DNA of 64,000 nucleotides from Simmondsia chinensis (lineage: Eukaryota; Streptophyta; Magnoliopsida; Caryophyllales; Simmondsiaceae): positions 14,389,578 to 14,453,577 of the forward strand of contig JAGTTD010000025.1 of the NCBI GenBank assembly GCA_018398585.1, written 5' to 3'. The notes below the pieces were generated by a model, which was not told where the DNA came from, searched no databases, and worked only from the letters and a program-made list of their open reading frames with translations. Both the position numbers and the translations under genes were made by a program. Below are positions 11,011 through 22,043 of the stretch, in pieces (position 1 is the stretch's first letter; every line of letters starts with the position of its first letter).

Positions 11011-11230
11011 GATGACAACAAGGACCGCCCCGGTGACATTGGAAAGATCAATGTCACAGAAGAAGGCCAGACGAGTAAGAGGACCAAACGAACCGGACAC
11101 TTTCACAAGAAACGCAACGAAAAGAAAACAAAGTTTGGTTTGTTGGGAGTGTCATGCGCTCGGTCACCTGAGGAGGGACTGCATCCGCCTTAAAAACAAT
11201 AAGGGGAAGGGGCAGGATCATGGCAACTAA
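11011..11230 (+). pseudogene. copia-2 Gag zinc-knuckle part
   Basis: After a frameshift near 11130 the sequence reads CWECHALGHLRRDC, a CX2CX4HX4C zinc knuckle that binds retroelement RNA in Gag. It ends in TAA at 11228-11230, where CAA is the likely ancestor, and continues in frame into the protease segment. Confidence 0.8.
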
Positions 11231-11254
11231 AATTCGAACGATAGTTTCGTAGCG

Positions 11255-12460
11255 ATGATCTCGGAGATCAACCTAGTCGAAAGTGATGACTCTTGGTGGG
11301 TTGACTCGGGGCCAACAAAACACGTATGTAAAGACAAAGGTTTCTTTACAGAATTGAAACCCGTGAACAATGGTACTGTGTTGTTCATGGGCAATGGAGC
11401 AAGTATACCGATAAAGGGGAAGGGAAAAGTTGACTTACTTTTCACTTCTGGAAAAACCCTTACCCTAACCGATGTATACTATGCCCTGGATGTAAAGAAG
11501 AACCTTGTGTCTGGTAGCCTACTGAATAGGTTCGGGTTTAAACTGGTCTTCGAGTCTGACAAGGTTGTACTATCTAAGGGGGGCGTGTTTGTTGGAAAGG
11601 GGTATCTTTGTAACTGTATGTTTAAATTAAATATTGATAATAAAACTGCTAGTTCTGTTTATTTGCTTGACTCTACTTATTTATGGCATCATAGATTAGG
11701 ACATGTGAATTATCGTAAAATGTGTGAAATGGCTACTTCGATGTTGATTCCACATGTTGAAAAAGTAGATGATAAGTGCAAGACGTGCATGCTAACGAAA
11801 ATAACTAAGTTACCGTTTCCATCGGTGCAAAGAGAAACAAATTTACTTGACTTGATGTATAGCGACTTGTGTGACTTCAAAAATACTCCTACCATAGGGG
11901 GAAAACGATATTTTATCACTTTCATTAACGACTGCTCGAGATATTGCTATGTATATCTGATTAATTATAAAGATGAGTTGTTAAAAAGATTTAAAGCATA
12001 TAAAGCCGAAACAGAACTACATTGTGAAACCTTCCTGAAACAACTTAGGTCGGACCATGGTGGAGAATACTATGACCCCAAGTATTTCAAATCCACCGGT
12101 ATAGTGCATGAAATTACTGCACTGTATACGCCACAACAGAATGGCATGGCTGAGAGGAAAAATCGGACTCTTACTGAAATGGTTAATTCCATGTTGTCAT
12201 ACTCCGGTCTCAGCGATGGTTTTCGGGGTGAGGCTATGTTAACAGCCTGTCACATTTTGAACCGTGTTCTGAATGAGAAAAGCAAAATGACCCCATATGA
12301 ACACTGGAACGATAGACCCCCTAAGTTGAGTTATCTTAAAGTGTGGGGGTGTGGGGGTACGGCCGTAATTAGAGTCCCTGAACCTAAACGTAAAAAGTTA
12401 GGTGAAAGAGGCATCGATAGCATAATGCACCACATAGTAAGGCATATTGATTCTATATAA
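11255..12460 (+). pseudogene. copia-2 protease-integrase
   Basis: 401 open codons within pol. In order: aspartic protease motif SWWVDSGPTKHV (residues 14-25), GAG-pre-integrase LWHHRLGHVNYRKM with the HHCC zinc site ending CKTC (about 143-182), then the integrase core with YSDLCD, FITFINDCSRY, RSDHGGEY and QQNGMAERKNRTL, which supply the D, D and E. The integrase normally inserts element cDNA into the host genome. The C-terminal part is cut by a frameshift at about 12440, so the core is readable but the polyprotein is broken. Confidence 0.88.
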
Positions 12461-12508
12461 TTAAGCCAAATGATTATGTTGGTATTAATACAATAATAGA
12501 GTCGAGAG

Positions 12509-13245
12509 ATGCCATCTTTGATGAGAATCGGTTCACTTCTATCCCTAGACCGAGGGATTATATACCGATTGATAACGACACACCAGTGTCGTATGGTGGT
12601 GATGATGTTCATCATGAGGGAACAAACCTGTGATTCTACTCCAGAACTCCGAAGGTGTATGAGAGTAAGGAAAGAGAAATCTTTCGGATCGGACTTCTAT
12701 ACCTTTTTGGTAGAAGGTTCGAGAAATGATGTGGTCTCTATTATACCACGTTGTCACGTCATGGAGGCCGACCCTATGACGTTTGATGAGGCAATGAGGT
12801 CTCATGATGCTGCTTTTTGGAAAAAGGCAATTAAGGATGAGATGGATTCCATCATGGGCAATAATACCTGGATATTGGTGGATCTTCCACAAGGTAGTAA
12901 GCTGATCGGGTGTAAATGGATCTTCAAGAAGAAGATGAAAGTCGATGGGACTATTGATAAGTTCAAGGCCCGATTGGTGGCTAAAGGGTTTACCCAAAAA
13001 CATGGGTTAGACTACTTTCACACTTATGCCCCCGTGGCGAGGATATCGACCATAAGAGTGTTGATTGCTCTTGCTTCTATGTATAAACTCGTAACTCAAT
13101 GGAATTGAAAACAGCCTTTCTGAATGGTGAATTGGAAGAGGAAGTGTACATGAAACAACCTGAAGGGTTTGTTGTACCGGACTAAGAGAGGGAGGTATGT
13201 AAACTCATACGCTCTCTGTATGGGCTAAAGCAAGCCCCGATATAA
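12509..13245 (+). pseudogene. copia-2 reverse transcriptase, N-terminal half
   Basis: The region contains NNTWILVDLPQGSKLIGCKWIFKKK split over residues 112-140, then [14 protein letters not shown] and YAPVARISTIR, all hallmarks of copia RT fingers and palm. A frameshift at 13105 is followed by [18 protein letters not shown] and SLYGLKQAP in another frame, with stops at 13183-13185 (TAA) and 13243-13245 (TAA). Both are where CAA is normally found. Confidence 0.85.
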
Positions 13246-13929
13246 TGGCATCAAAAGTTGGATGAGGTTGTTCCAAACAACGGGTTCATGATTAATGAAT
13301 CGGATAAGTGTGTATATAGCAAGTTTGAGAATGGCAAAGGTGTCATAATTTGCTTGTATGTGGATGACATGCTGATATTTGGCACGGATCTAGAGCAAGT
13401 AGAGAGGACTAAAAGTTTTCTCTCTGAGAACTTTGCTATGAAAGACATGGGTGATGCTGAGATAATCCTTGGTATAAGAATTGTAAGAAATGGGGACTCC
13501 ATATCCTTGACTCAATCTCACTATGTGGAGAGTGTGTTGAAGAGATTCAACTGTGGTGCATGTGCACCGATGCTCACACCCATGGACCCAAGTATGAAAT
13601 TGGTACCGAATAGGGGCCCACCTATTCATCAGTTGGATTATGCCCGAGTCATTGGGTGTCTGATGTACGCCATGACGAGCACTAGGACTGACATAGCATA
13701 TGCTGTTGGAAAGCTTAGTAGATATACTAGCAATCCGAGTAAGCTACATTGGCAAGCGATCTATAGAGTACTGAAGTACCTAAAGAGTACCATAGACTAT
13801 GGTATTTCGTATGTCGGGTATCCCCCGATTTTGGAGGGATACTCGAACGCCAGTTGGATCTCCCATGGGGAGGATCATGCATCAACGAGTGGATGGGTTT
13901 TCTTACTCGGTGGAGGTGCTGTTTCTTAG
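13246..13929 (+). pseudogene. copia-2 reverse transcriptase palm and RNase H start
   Basis: This stretch carries the catalytic LYVDDMLIFG (two Asp of the YVDD box), MKDMGDAEIILGI, TRTDIAYAVGKLSRY and the RNase H beginning at EGYSNASW. The expected Asp in the YSDAS motif is Asn here. It ends at TAG 13927-13929, where Trp (TGG) is expected in the AVSW motif. Confidence 0.85.
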
Positions 13930-14319
13930 GGTTCTAAGAAACAAACTTGTATAGCTGATTCTACGATGACAACGGAGTTTATAGCTCTTGCTTCTGCGGC
14001 TAAAGAAGTCGAATGGTTAAAGGATCTCCTGTACGAGATACTATTGTGGCCTAAGCCGATAATACCGATCTCTATCCATTGTGATAGTCAAGCTGCGCTT
14101 TCTAAAGCATACCGTGAGGTGTACAATGGGAAGTCTCGACACGTTGGTATGAGACACAGTATAGTGAGGCATCTGATTCGAGAAGGTGTTATCACTGTGG
14201 ATTTTGTGAGGACAAGTCAGAATCTAGCGGATCCGTTCACAAAAGGCCTTGCTAGAGACTTAGTCCTGAAAACGTGCACAGGGATGGGGTTGAAACCTAT
14301 CGTTTTTAGTCACTCATGA
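13930..14319 (+). pseudogene. copia-2 RNase H C-terminus
   Basis: The frame continues with KKQTCIADSTMTTEFIAL, CDSQAALSKA, a GKSRHVGMRHSIVRHLI segment and the terminal DPFTKGLARDL, and stops at 14317-14319. It removes the RNA strand of the replication intermediate in active relatives. It is in frame with the preceding stretch across one nonsense codon. Confidence 0.85.
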
Positions 14320-14890
14320 TTGGCCCTCAACTCGATGCCTAGTCAGATGCTAGGTCTCGGGTTCAATGAGTGAGTTTTATCATCCATGTGGCTGCAAGCA
14401 CAAAAGATTTTTGCCATCCCATGTGTGAAGTGCTTGGTACTGCGTCAGAGATTTAAAGGATGAGCGTATGCTCTTAATGGACCCGGCTTTGATAATCATG
14501 TAACAGAATGTCGGTCGCAGGACATGATCTATTAGGGTCCACCTTAGTGAGTGTGAAGTTTGGCCGCTTCAAGGGGTGATTTTTTACAAAGGGTTTGGCC
14601 CTGACACACTCGTGAAGGGTACAGGACACACGGAGTCATATGTGTCAATCTGGGAGGTGTAAGGTATGTACGGGGAGTAGATTGCCTAGTGCGTGGTGGT
14701 GTGTTCAGTTAGTCAAAAGGGTTGAGTGTTTCAAAGCTTAGTCTACCATCTTCGATCCGATTAATTGCAAACATGTCATCACTAGTTGAGGGTTCAATGA
14801 ATAGACACCCTCATTGATGCGCGACATGGCCTCCTTTAACTTAGAGATGTTGTTTGTGAGAATGACTGTACTTTGAAAATAGTAGGGGAA
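14320..14890 (+). other. copia-2 3' untranslated internal region and PPT
   Basis: 571 bp without coding potential between the pol stop and the 3' LTR. The last bases AATAGTAGGGGAA are the likely polypurine tract priming plus-strand synthesis. Confidence 0.6.
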
Positions 14891-15466
14891 TGTTGATGTA
14901 TTTTCAAATTATGTAATGAAATTTGTGAATGAAACGTTTTGAAGTTGGTCCCAAGCATATGTTCTAAGTGTTTTGATATGTTTTGAAGCGTGTTGGGGTT
15001 TGTGTCGACACATAGGGTTGGTGTGCTGACACACATTCTTATAAAATAGGGATGCAGAGGTGTATGTCGACACACAGATCAACAAAACCGACTATGCAGA
15101 ACCGTGTGTCGACACACAGGGACGTTTTTTTTCCAGATTTCGCACGATAACTTCCCGGGTTTTGCACCCATTTTTTTGGGGTATGTTTTAGGACGTCTTC
15201 TTTCACTTGATTTATTATATATACCCCACCAATTTGATTGATGAATTATGATGAAAAAGTATCTTGGCATTTGAAAAACGGTCATTCTCTTACATCTCCA
15301 TATATCTCCCTTACATACTTTCACTCCACTTTACTTGGTTATTGTTGTATCCCCGAGACTATTTCATACGCCTAAATAAGTCTTAAGGAAAGTGACTTCA
15401 CGCCTCGAAACCTAAAGATCGGATAGTTACCCGTTTTTCTTGATTTTACAAGTGTTTACACCAACA
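14891..15466 (+). repeat. 3' LTR of copia-2
   Basis: 576 bp, same ends as the 5' LTR, with four palindrome units (about 15001-15120) instead of five and scattered substitutions. Confidence 0.9.
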
Positions 15467-15971
15467 GATCATTTAATTCATTTCAAAAGCAAAGTTAAAA
15501 AAACATTATATTAGATTAAAGAAAAACAAATGTGTCCTACATCAAAAGACAATCAAAGAATACTCTCACACACACATATGCATACAATAAATATTGTGAA
15601 CAGACCCTTAGTTTTAGATTCTTTTTCTGAGTTATGCTAAAATGATATTATTTATGTTTTGAAAACAAACTTAGTCCTTTTTTAAGAGCTGGGTCACTAA
15701 CTTTTTCAAAATTTGACAATAAAATACTTGGTTGACTAAATAAAATTTTTATTACAAGTTGGGTAACAAAATTTTTCAAAACTTTAACTTCAACAACCAA
15801 TTTGTATTTTAATTACCAAAGAGGAACTTAACTGTAAAAAATGTGGTCTTTTTTAATTTAAATATCAAAAATGGAAAGGAAACACATCCCAAAAATCCAA
15901 TGGTCAATTAGCTTTATTTATTTTATTTTCTATGTTCTCAAATAAACATAGTGGCCTATATGTTCCTTTTT

Positions 15972-16555
15972 TTGATTAGCAATGACAAGGTCGTAATACA
16001 AGATTGGCCACTCGACTAAAACGAGGCCTAGGACCCTCGTAAAAAGACAGGGACCAAAGAAAGACAAGCACAAATAACAAGCCAAAATAAGAGAACAAGA
16101 AAGTACATCGAAATACAAACAGGCCTAACAAAATGTTAGAGGACTATAGAAACTGAAAGTAAACATAAAACTGTAAATAAAACAGAGCATGCCAAGATTG
16201 GGTAGGGAGATGAAGCACAACATCAAGACTAGGAGGGATGAGGGGTACTCAAATTTGAGATTACCTAGTCCATCAATGCAAATAGCTCGATCACGATAGG
16301 CTCGTCACCATCAAAGCTCAGCTCGAGTTTCTTTCCAGTCTCCCAGGAACGCTCCCCCACCAGAAGCTTTTCAGCCGTTATTACCTTTTTTGATCCTTTT
16401 CCATTCCTTACTTTTTCTTCTTTCAATACTTGGAGGCTCAGGTAACCTCCTTGTACTGCTGCCGCATGATATGTCTTTAAGAAATTCGTATAGGTCTCGC
16501 TTAGCTTGTTCTTTTTCCCTGCGCTTTAGGGCTCTATGTGATTTTGTTTTCTGTT
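15972..16555 (-). mobile_element. 5'-truncated non-LTR retroposon (LINE-like or retroposed transcript)
   Basis: A perfect 16-bp direct repeat CTATATGTTCCTTTTT (15956-15971 and 16556-16571) brackets the segment. Its minus strand ends in GCTAATCAAAAAAA, a short A tail next to one repeat copy. The minus strand holds an open frame of about 86 codons ending at TAG near 16265 (LVGERSWETGKKLELSFDGD within it), and an overlapping frame with LYEFLKDISCGSS. I do not recognise either, and neither shows LINE RT motifs. It may be a 3' fragment of a LINE or of a cellular mRNA. Confidence 0.6.
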
Positions 16556-17019
16556 CTATATGTTCCTTTTTAGTTATGTTATTTGTTTTCTATGTTATTT
16601 TTATCCTAAAAGTTTGAATATCTTTCTCTTTTTGTTTTTGAAAATTAAGAGGAAGAGATCCTCAATACATAGAGTGTGGGAGGTAATCCTTCTAAAAACT
16701 TAAATTTCTTCCTCTGAAAAAATTTGTTTTTCTGGGTTTTGCTCTTTCGTGATAAGGATCATAATTTGAGTAGATTCCAAGTTTATTCATTCTGCTTTCT
16801 AATGCAAATCTATGTTTTTTACATAATTTATTCTGGTGAACCAATAAGTTTATTAATCTATTTTTTAAAATTTTTTTTTATTTTTCAATAGGTTCATGTG
16901 AAACAAGCAATTCCCAAAAACCAAAGGCTCAAAAAAAAAAAAAAAAAACCACAATATCTCATGAGATTTAATGCAAGGCAATAGAGTGTACTGAAATTTG
17001 AGGATAGTGTGTTTTAATT

Positions 17020-18260
17020 TTGTTCAACTTCTGGATATGCCTCAATCTCACATAGGAAAACTAGAGGTAGAAGTCTTGTTCAAATACCCCCTTGTCATTA
17101 TACTTGGTAAAGTCTAGTGAGCATGGAGGGCCACACATGTGGCGCGCACCCTGTTGGGCCGGCTGATGTGTTGGAGGGTGGTGTGATGTGGACTTTTTCG
17201 AACCCGAACTTTCATTTTTTAGACCATTGTATTTATTTAAGTTGTCATAAATGAACTCGAGGTGATTTCTTTTCTCTGGGTAGTGCTCAAGGCCTTTGGC
17301 TCGAGCTTGAGCTACCTTCTTTATATGTCCTCGATGGTGCCATCTCGAGGTGCTAATGCGAGTCTCGAGGCTACAAGTTCGAGCTCAGGTACACGTTTTT
17401 GACTGCGTCAATTCCCGTTCTTTCCATAACCCTTTGTTTCCATAACTAAAGCCATTTTTTTGGGTCTTTCATACCCACCACTTTCCTTGTTTGAGCAGGA
17501 TTCTTAGGCCATGATCTTTCCTTAACATGCAAGTATTTCTTCTATAAATACCGCACCTTATTGAGTTGTTCAATATGGGAAAAGTCTCCCAGGTCGCGGG
17601 TTCAATCTTTAACTAGACTTATATTATCCACGTTTTAGCTAAAAGCTGCTTTTATTTAATATGGGTAGTGGATTCAAGCTTTTTAAAAAATTAACTATTA
17701 TTTAATATTTTTGTTTTGTAATAACTCATATTGAAATTAAATCCTATTTTCTTTATAAATTTTAGTTATTTTCTCCCTTTTCTCTCTTTTACCAATCTCT
17801 TTCATCCATAGTGGTTCGCAATTTCATATCATCCAGTCAATATATTTAGTTAATTTTATTTCTCAATTGCATGGACAATATTTTTATTTTTATTTTAACA
17901 TGTATATATATTTATTTTTCCAATTTTATAATATATATAAACACACACATATTGTCATTATTTTTTTTTATTTATGTTGTTTTTTTAAATATAATTTTGG
18001 ACCTCACATTGTTGAATCCCTAGATCTGCCACTGCTGGGGGTCCAAGGGCCATTATACCCATTGTACCTTTGTGGGGGCATAAACGACTTAGAGTAGTGG
18101 ATTCTCCACGTTGCAGCAATTTCTTCGGTTCATTCTTTCCCTTTTTCATTTATTGTTAAGTCATTTCTGTCACTGTTTATAACCCTCTAGATCACTTTTA
18201 TTGCAATAAGAGTTATTTTAATTACTCATACCCTATTTCTCCAACAGAGTATCAACTACA
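17020..18260 (+). repeat. Dispersed LTR-like repeat, copy A
   Basis: Two blocks match the intron repeat at 41484-42300: CTCACATAGGAAAACTAGAGG (about 17050) followed by CTTGGTAAAGT, and GGGGCATAAACGACTTAGAG (about 18073). Between them lies CTATAAATACCGCACC (about 17542), placed like the CTATAAATGCAACCCC of the other copy. About 450 bp between the TATA block and the last block are absent from the second copy and look like a further insertion. A solo LTR is the simplest reading; no target duplication was found. Confidence 0.5.
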
Positions 18261-18539
18261 AATGTCCACATTAGCCCCAAAAAGATATTTGTTGGGGGTT
18301 TGCATTCTAGTGTCATCAATGAAGATGCATTCTAGTGTCATCAACAAAGATCTTACGATCTATTTTTAGACTTTCGGTTCGGTTGAAGATACAGTGGTGT
18401 TACATGGCAGGTAAATCGATAGGCTGAAAGGGTTTGGGTTTGTCAGTGTTAACAATAAAAATAACCAGGTAAATATTAAAATAGGATAACAAAATAGTAA
18501 GTTTAAAATAAAAAAAGAGAGCACAAAAAGACAAAAAAA

Positions 18540-19700
18540 TAAACCAAAACCCATCTCATCTCTCCCCTCACCGTACACCCCCACCCCACCTTTTTCTCTC
18601 TCCTCATAGCCCATCTCCTTCCTCTCTCTCTCTACTACCGCCATCTACCACCGACCATTGCGAGCCACCACCACCACCGGTACCGCCCGGGTGCAATAAC
18701 GTCATCTACTACCGACCACCGCGGCCCCTGTCTCCCTCGCATTCCCCTTCCTCCCTCACCGTTTCTCTCACCCTCACCGTCTCTCACACCACCCCCGCGT
18801 CTCTCTCTCCTCTCTCCTCTCACCTCCCACACTCACACGTTTCCCCACTCTCTCCACCAAGCCAGTACCGTCGTCCCACCGCCAGTACCGCCTCTACCTC
18901 ACCAATACGACCACCCCGGTACCGTCCTCCTCTCACCCCTCTACCGTCCACCATCTCACTCTCTCTCCTACAGCCGATCACCCTCACCATCATTACCGCC
19001 TCTACCTCGCCGGTACGACCACCCCGGTACCATCCTCCTCTCACCCCTCTACCATCCACCATCTCACTCTCTCTCCTACCGCCGACCACCTCGGTACCAC
19101 CACTACCGCCATCTCTCCCTTCTCTTATAAATACCCACCTCCCCCCCATCACAAAAGGACAACAACAACCACCCAACAATACAATAGCCCATTTTCTCTC
19201 TCCTCTTACTCCGGCTAACCCCGGCCACCTCACCGCCATCCCGTCGCCAGTGTAACTCTCGCCACCTCTTCGGCAGCCCTTTCTCCTCAAGCCCCAACCA
19301 AGTACTTTCTCTCTCCAATTTACAACAACCCCTTCTCCTCTCTCCTTCCACTCCGGCCGGTCCCAGGTACAACTCCGGCCACCGGTGTCCTGCCCCTCTC
19401 TGGCCACCTCGCCGGATGGCTCCGGCCACCCCACCGGCACCGGCCCCTCAAGTCTCTCTCTCACCATCTCTCTCTTGGTCTCCCACAGTCTCTCTCTCTC
19501 CTCTCCCGCCAGGCCCACAAGGTCCCCACGCTGGCCACCGACCACCATGGACCCCATTTCCTCCATATACGATAAGTATTTATTATTGTTTACTTTACGC
19601 TATTTACTTACCGTATATTATTGTCATGCCTTTACTAACTTAAGGATCGGAGGGGTCCCCCGCGGTCCAAACCACCGCAGGTCCCTCTGACGGTCTTGCT
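18540..19700. repeat. C-rich low-complexity tract with 108-bp tandem duplication
   Basis: About 1.1 kb rich in CCACC, ACCGCC and CTCTCTC. A unit starting ACCGCCTCTACCTC at 18887 repeats at 18995, a 108-bp period. TATA-like CTTATAAATAC lies at about 19133. The long minus-strand frames here (rich in Gly, Glu and Arg) are composition artefacts of the C-rich strand. It could be an LTR or untranslated leader of an unidentified retroelement. Confidence 0.5.
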
Positions 19701-20683
19701 CGTTTTGCAGGGGAGACTAGGTTAAACGCACCAGCGGCTGCTTTCTCAAGTGAGGGTTGAGTCCCGCTCTCATCCAGAACCTACAAATATTTATTGCTCG
19801 GGGCATTTAGATTTAGCTCACTAACTGAACCAAATTTAACCGAAACAATCAGTTTCTGTCTGAGGATGTTGTAGAAAGGACGTTAGAAACTGTTTTCCAT
19901 CAAGTAAGAAATAAACAACTGGAGGTCAAGAGGGCTGTGGTTGAAGACTACAAGATTTACTAATTTATAGGTTATGATAACAATTGGAATTAGAATGTTA
20001 CTATTTACGATGAATTTAGCAGTGTGCGTATTCGTCACTTGAGATATTTGTGAAGTGCGGTTCATTAGGATGAGCTGAACTCAAGCTTCAGCTGCACGCC
20101 CGACTTCATATTTCCTACAAGACAAACACATGGTTAGAGGAGCCAGTGAATATCTTACAGGGAACCCCTTCAACTCTTAAGTCAGTACTAATCTCGTAAA
20201 ATAATAATTAAGGCAGGTAATAAATAAACACAATAATAAAGAGTCAACAAATTAATGAGATTAGATAAATATATCAAAGTATTTAGTTGGAGCCCTTAAA
20301 ATAAATATGATAAAATAGGCTAATAGAAGACCGACATAGGGCCTTCTTTAGTCTTTAGAAGGCTAGCAAGATAAATGCTTGGTTAATTAAGCGCTTTATG
20401 TGCTAATAACTTGAGTTGACTAGGTTGAGCTTTACTTAATAATAAGTAAATTAAGTGTAAAACACATAGTTTAGATTAATAGAGAATCCAAAGCAAGAGG
20501 AGGATAGACATAGCTTGAAGGAGAAGAGAAGGCTTGAATGCAATCCTCTTTTCACTCCCTCCCTTTAGATAAGGGAAAGTACTTGGGGATTAAGCATCCG
20601 TGCCCCTTCTTACACCGCTAGCCTAACAAAACAGGGGTGGCCATGCTTCGTCATGTGTCCTTTATGTGGCACCATTTGGCTCG
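19701..20683. other. Intergenic sequence, no recognisable gene
   Basis: AT-rich sequence in which I see no coding frame or paired repeat. It is contiguous, before the copia insertion, with 35916 onward. Confidence 0.4.
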
Positions 20684-22043
20684 TGTTAACGATTTTTGCA
20701 AATTTAGACTTCGGTTAAACAAGGTACAAGGCGCACAAAATAAAATTGAATACAAACTCAAAGATCTCAAGCTAAAGAAGAAATCAACTCCATGAACACC
20801 AAGATTTTTACATGGTTCAGACCCTAACTTGTCCTAGTCCACGGCTCCCTATTCCTTAAAGAGATCTTTACTATTAATGTGATGATTATTACAAATAAAA
20901 ACTGATTACAACCAATATCAACTCAAATCTAGTACATACAACACTAGACTTAAGATTACAAACATTTACTCTAGATTCTGAGCTAGAAACCAAAGATCTA
21001 GCCCTAAACCAACAATATACCTCTCTAGCAGTTGAATCTTGCAATGAACAACGGCAAGAGCTTGGAACATCCTCGAATCAGGTTCACGAGGTTGGAACGT
21101 TCAAGTATTTGGCTTAGAGGCTCAGACTTAGGTCGTAATGAACCTTGGGGAAAGAGAAAACCAAAAGAGAGAGGGGAGAAACGAAGATGAATAATTGATC
21201 TTCTTCTCTAAAACACTAACTATTGGCTTATATACTTCCCCTAGCTTAATCCGGGTGCTTTGCCCCAGACCTCATCACTGTCATTCGTTTACATTTGATC
21301 TAATGGGCGAGATTCACTCCAAACAAACACAAAGTACTGCTTCCATCACGTAATACGTGTCCCACTAAGGGACAGCTCAGATAAGCGTCGTGAAGCTTCT
21401 CCAAGAAGCTATGCAAGTAACAGGTAAATAAGGAAGCAAGTACATCCACGGGCAGCGTAGTACACCCATGGGTAGGTGTAGTACAATAAACGGGCAGGGG
21501 TAGTACAGGTTTTGTTGTAATTAGTAAAGTTAGATAGATGCATAAAGGACAATGTTTCCAAGTACCCAAATTCAAATCTGAACAATACTAAAACGCAGCA
21601 TCTCACTTTACCCATTATATATCAAGTGATGCGTTTTTACTTGTAAAAATCCTAATTAATAGTTAAGCTCATTCTAGCTCATTTTAAGTCCATTTTAAGC
21701 CTAGTCTATTTACTATTAGGCAGGATTCATTACCAGGCACTAATGCAACTGGATTCTATTAGAACTCTAAAGTTAAGAGTGCTTAGGCGAGAGTAGTACT
21801 AGGATGGACGACTTCCTAGGAAGTCCTCGTGTTGCTGACCCTATAAGATTGGGAGTCCTCGGAAACAGCCTCTCAGCAGGGTTACACCCTGAAGGGATAA
21901 GGCAGCGTACATCCACCACTCCCAGACCCTACTGGAGCCCTTGAGGCACTGGGTCTGTTGTTGTTGCTGTTGTTATTGTTGTTGTTATCTATTTACTATT
22001 GGGCATGGTCTAAGTCATATACTTACCAATTAGGGGTACAACA
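20684..22043 (-). repeat. 3' LTR of the outer copia, carrying a SINE
   Basis: 1360 bp against 1083 bp for the partner. The excess is the SINE at 21723-21987 plus its 18-bp duplication; without them the two LTRs are the same length within a few bases. Confidence 0.9.
21723..21987 (+). mobile_element. SINE with a 5S rRNA-derived head
   Basis: The first 120 bases (21723-21842) follow plant 5S rRNA end to end: CACTAATGCAAC, AGAACTCTAAAGTTAAGAG, TGCTTAGGCGAGAGTAGTAC, TAGGATGG, CTAGGAAGTCCTCGTGTTGC. The internal control elements (A box, intermediate element and C box) are recognisable. After a TATAAGA linker comes TTGGGAGTCCTCGGAAACAG and the rest of the conserved plant SINE 3' domain, ending in a (TTG)n-rich tail. 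An 18-bp duplication TCTATTTACTATTAGGCA (one mismatch) flanks the whole unit at 21705-21722 and 21988-22005. The partner LTR near 35860 shows the empty site. Confidence 0.93.

Larger units (their letters stand above)
9758..15466 (+). mobile_element. Complete but inactivated Ty1/copia retrotransposon (copia-2)
   Basis: LTRs at 9758-10356 and 14891-15466 both start TGTTGATGTATTTTC and end TACACCAACA. The element is flanked by the perfect 5-bp target duplication GATCA (9753-9757 and 15467-15471). Domains follow copia order: gag with zinc knuckle, protease, integrase, RT, RNase H. A purine tract AGTAGGGGAA precedes the 3' LTR. At least five nonsense codons and several frameshifts make it non-autonomous today. 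The usual tRNA-iMet PBS is not seen after the 5' LTR. Confidence 0.95.

Noticed and set aside
18635..19566. Long minus-strand Gly/Arg/Glu-rich frames (65 and 248 codons)
   Set aside because: The complementary strand is C-rich low-complexity DNA, which keeps stop codons rare. No domain is present, and the frame contains the 108-bp tandem unit in repeated form.
21723..21842. A genuine 5S rRNA gene
   Set aside because: It carries many substitutions, is a single copy inside an LTR, lacks the T-run terminator directly after its end, and is fused to a SINE tail within one target duplication.
20684..22043. A Cassandra-type TRIM, whose LTRs carry 5S sequence
   Set aside because: The 5S part is inside a SINE-sized unit with its own 18-bp duplication and TTG tail. 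The partner LTR has no 5S sequence.
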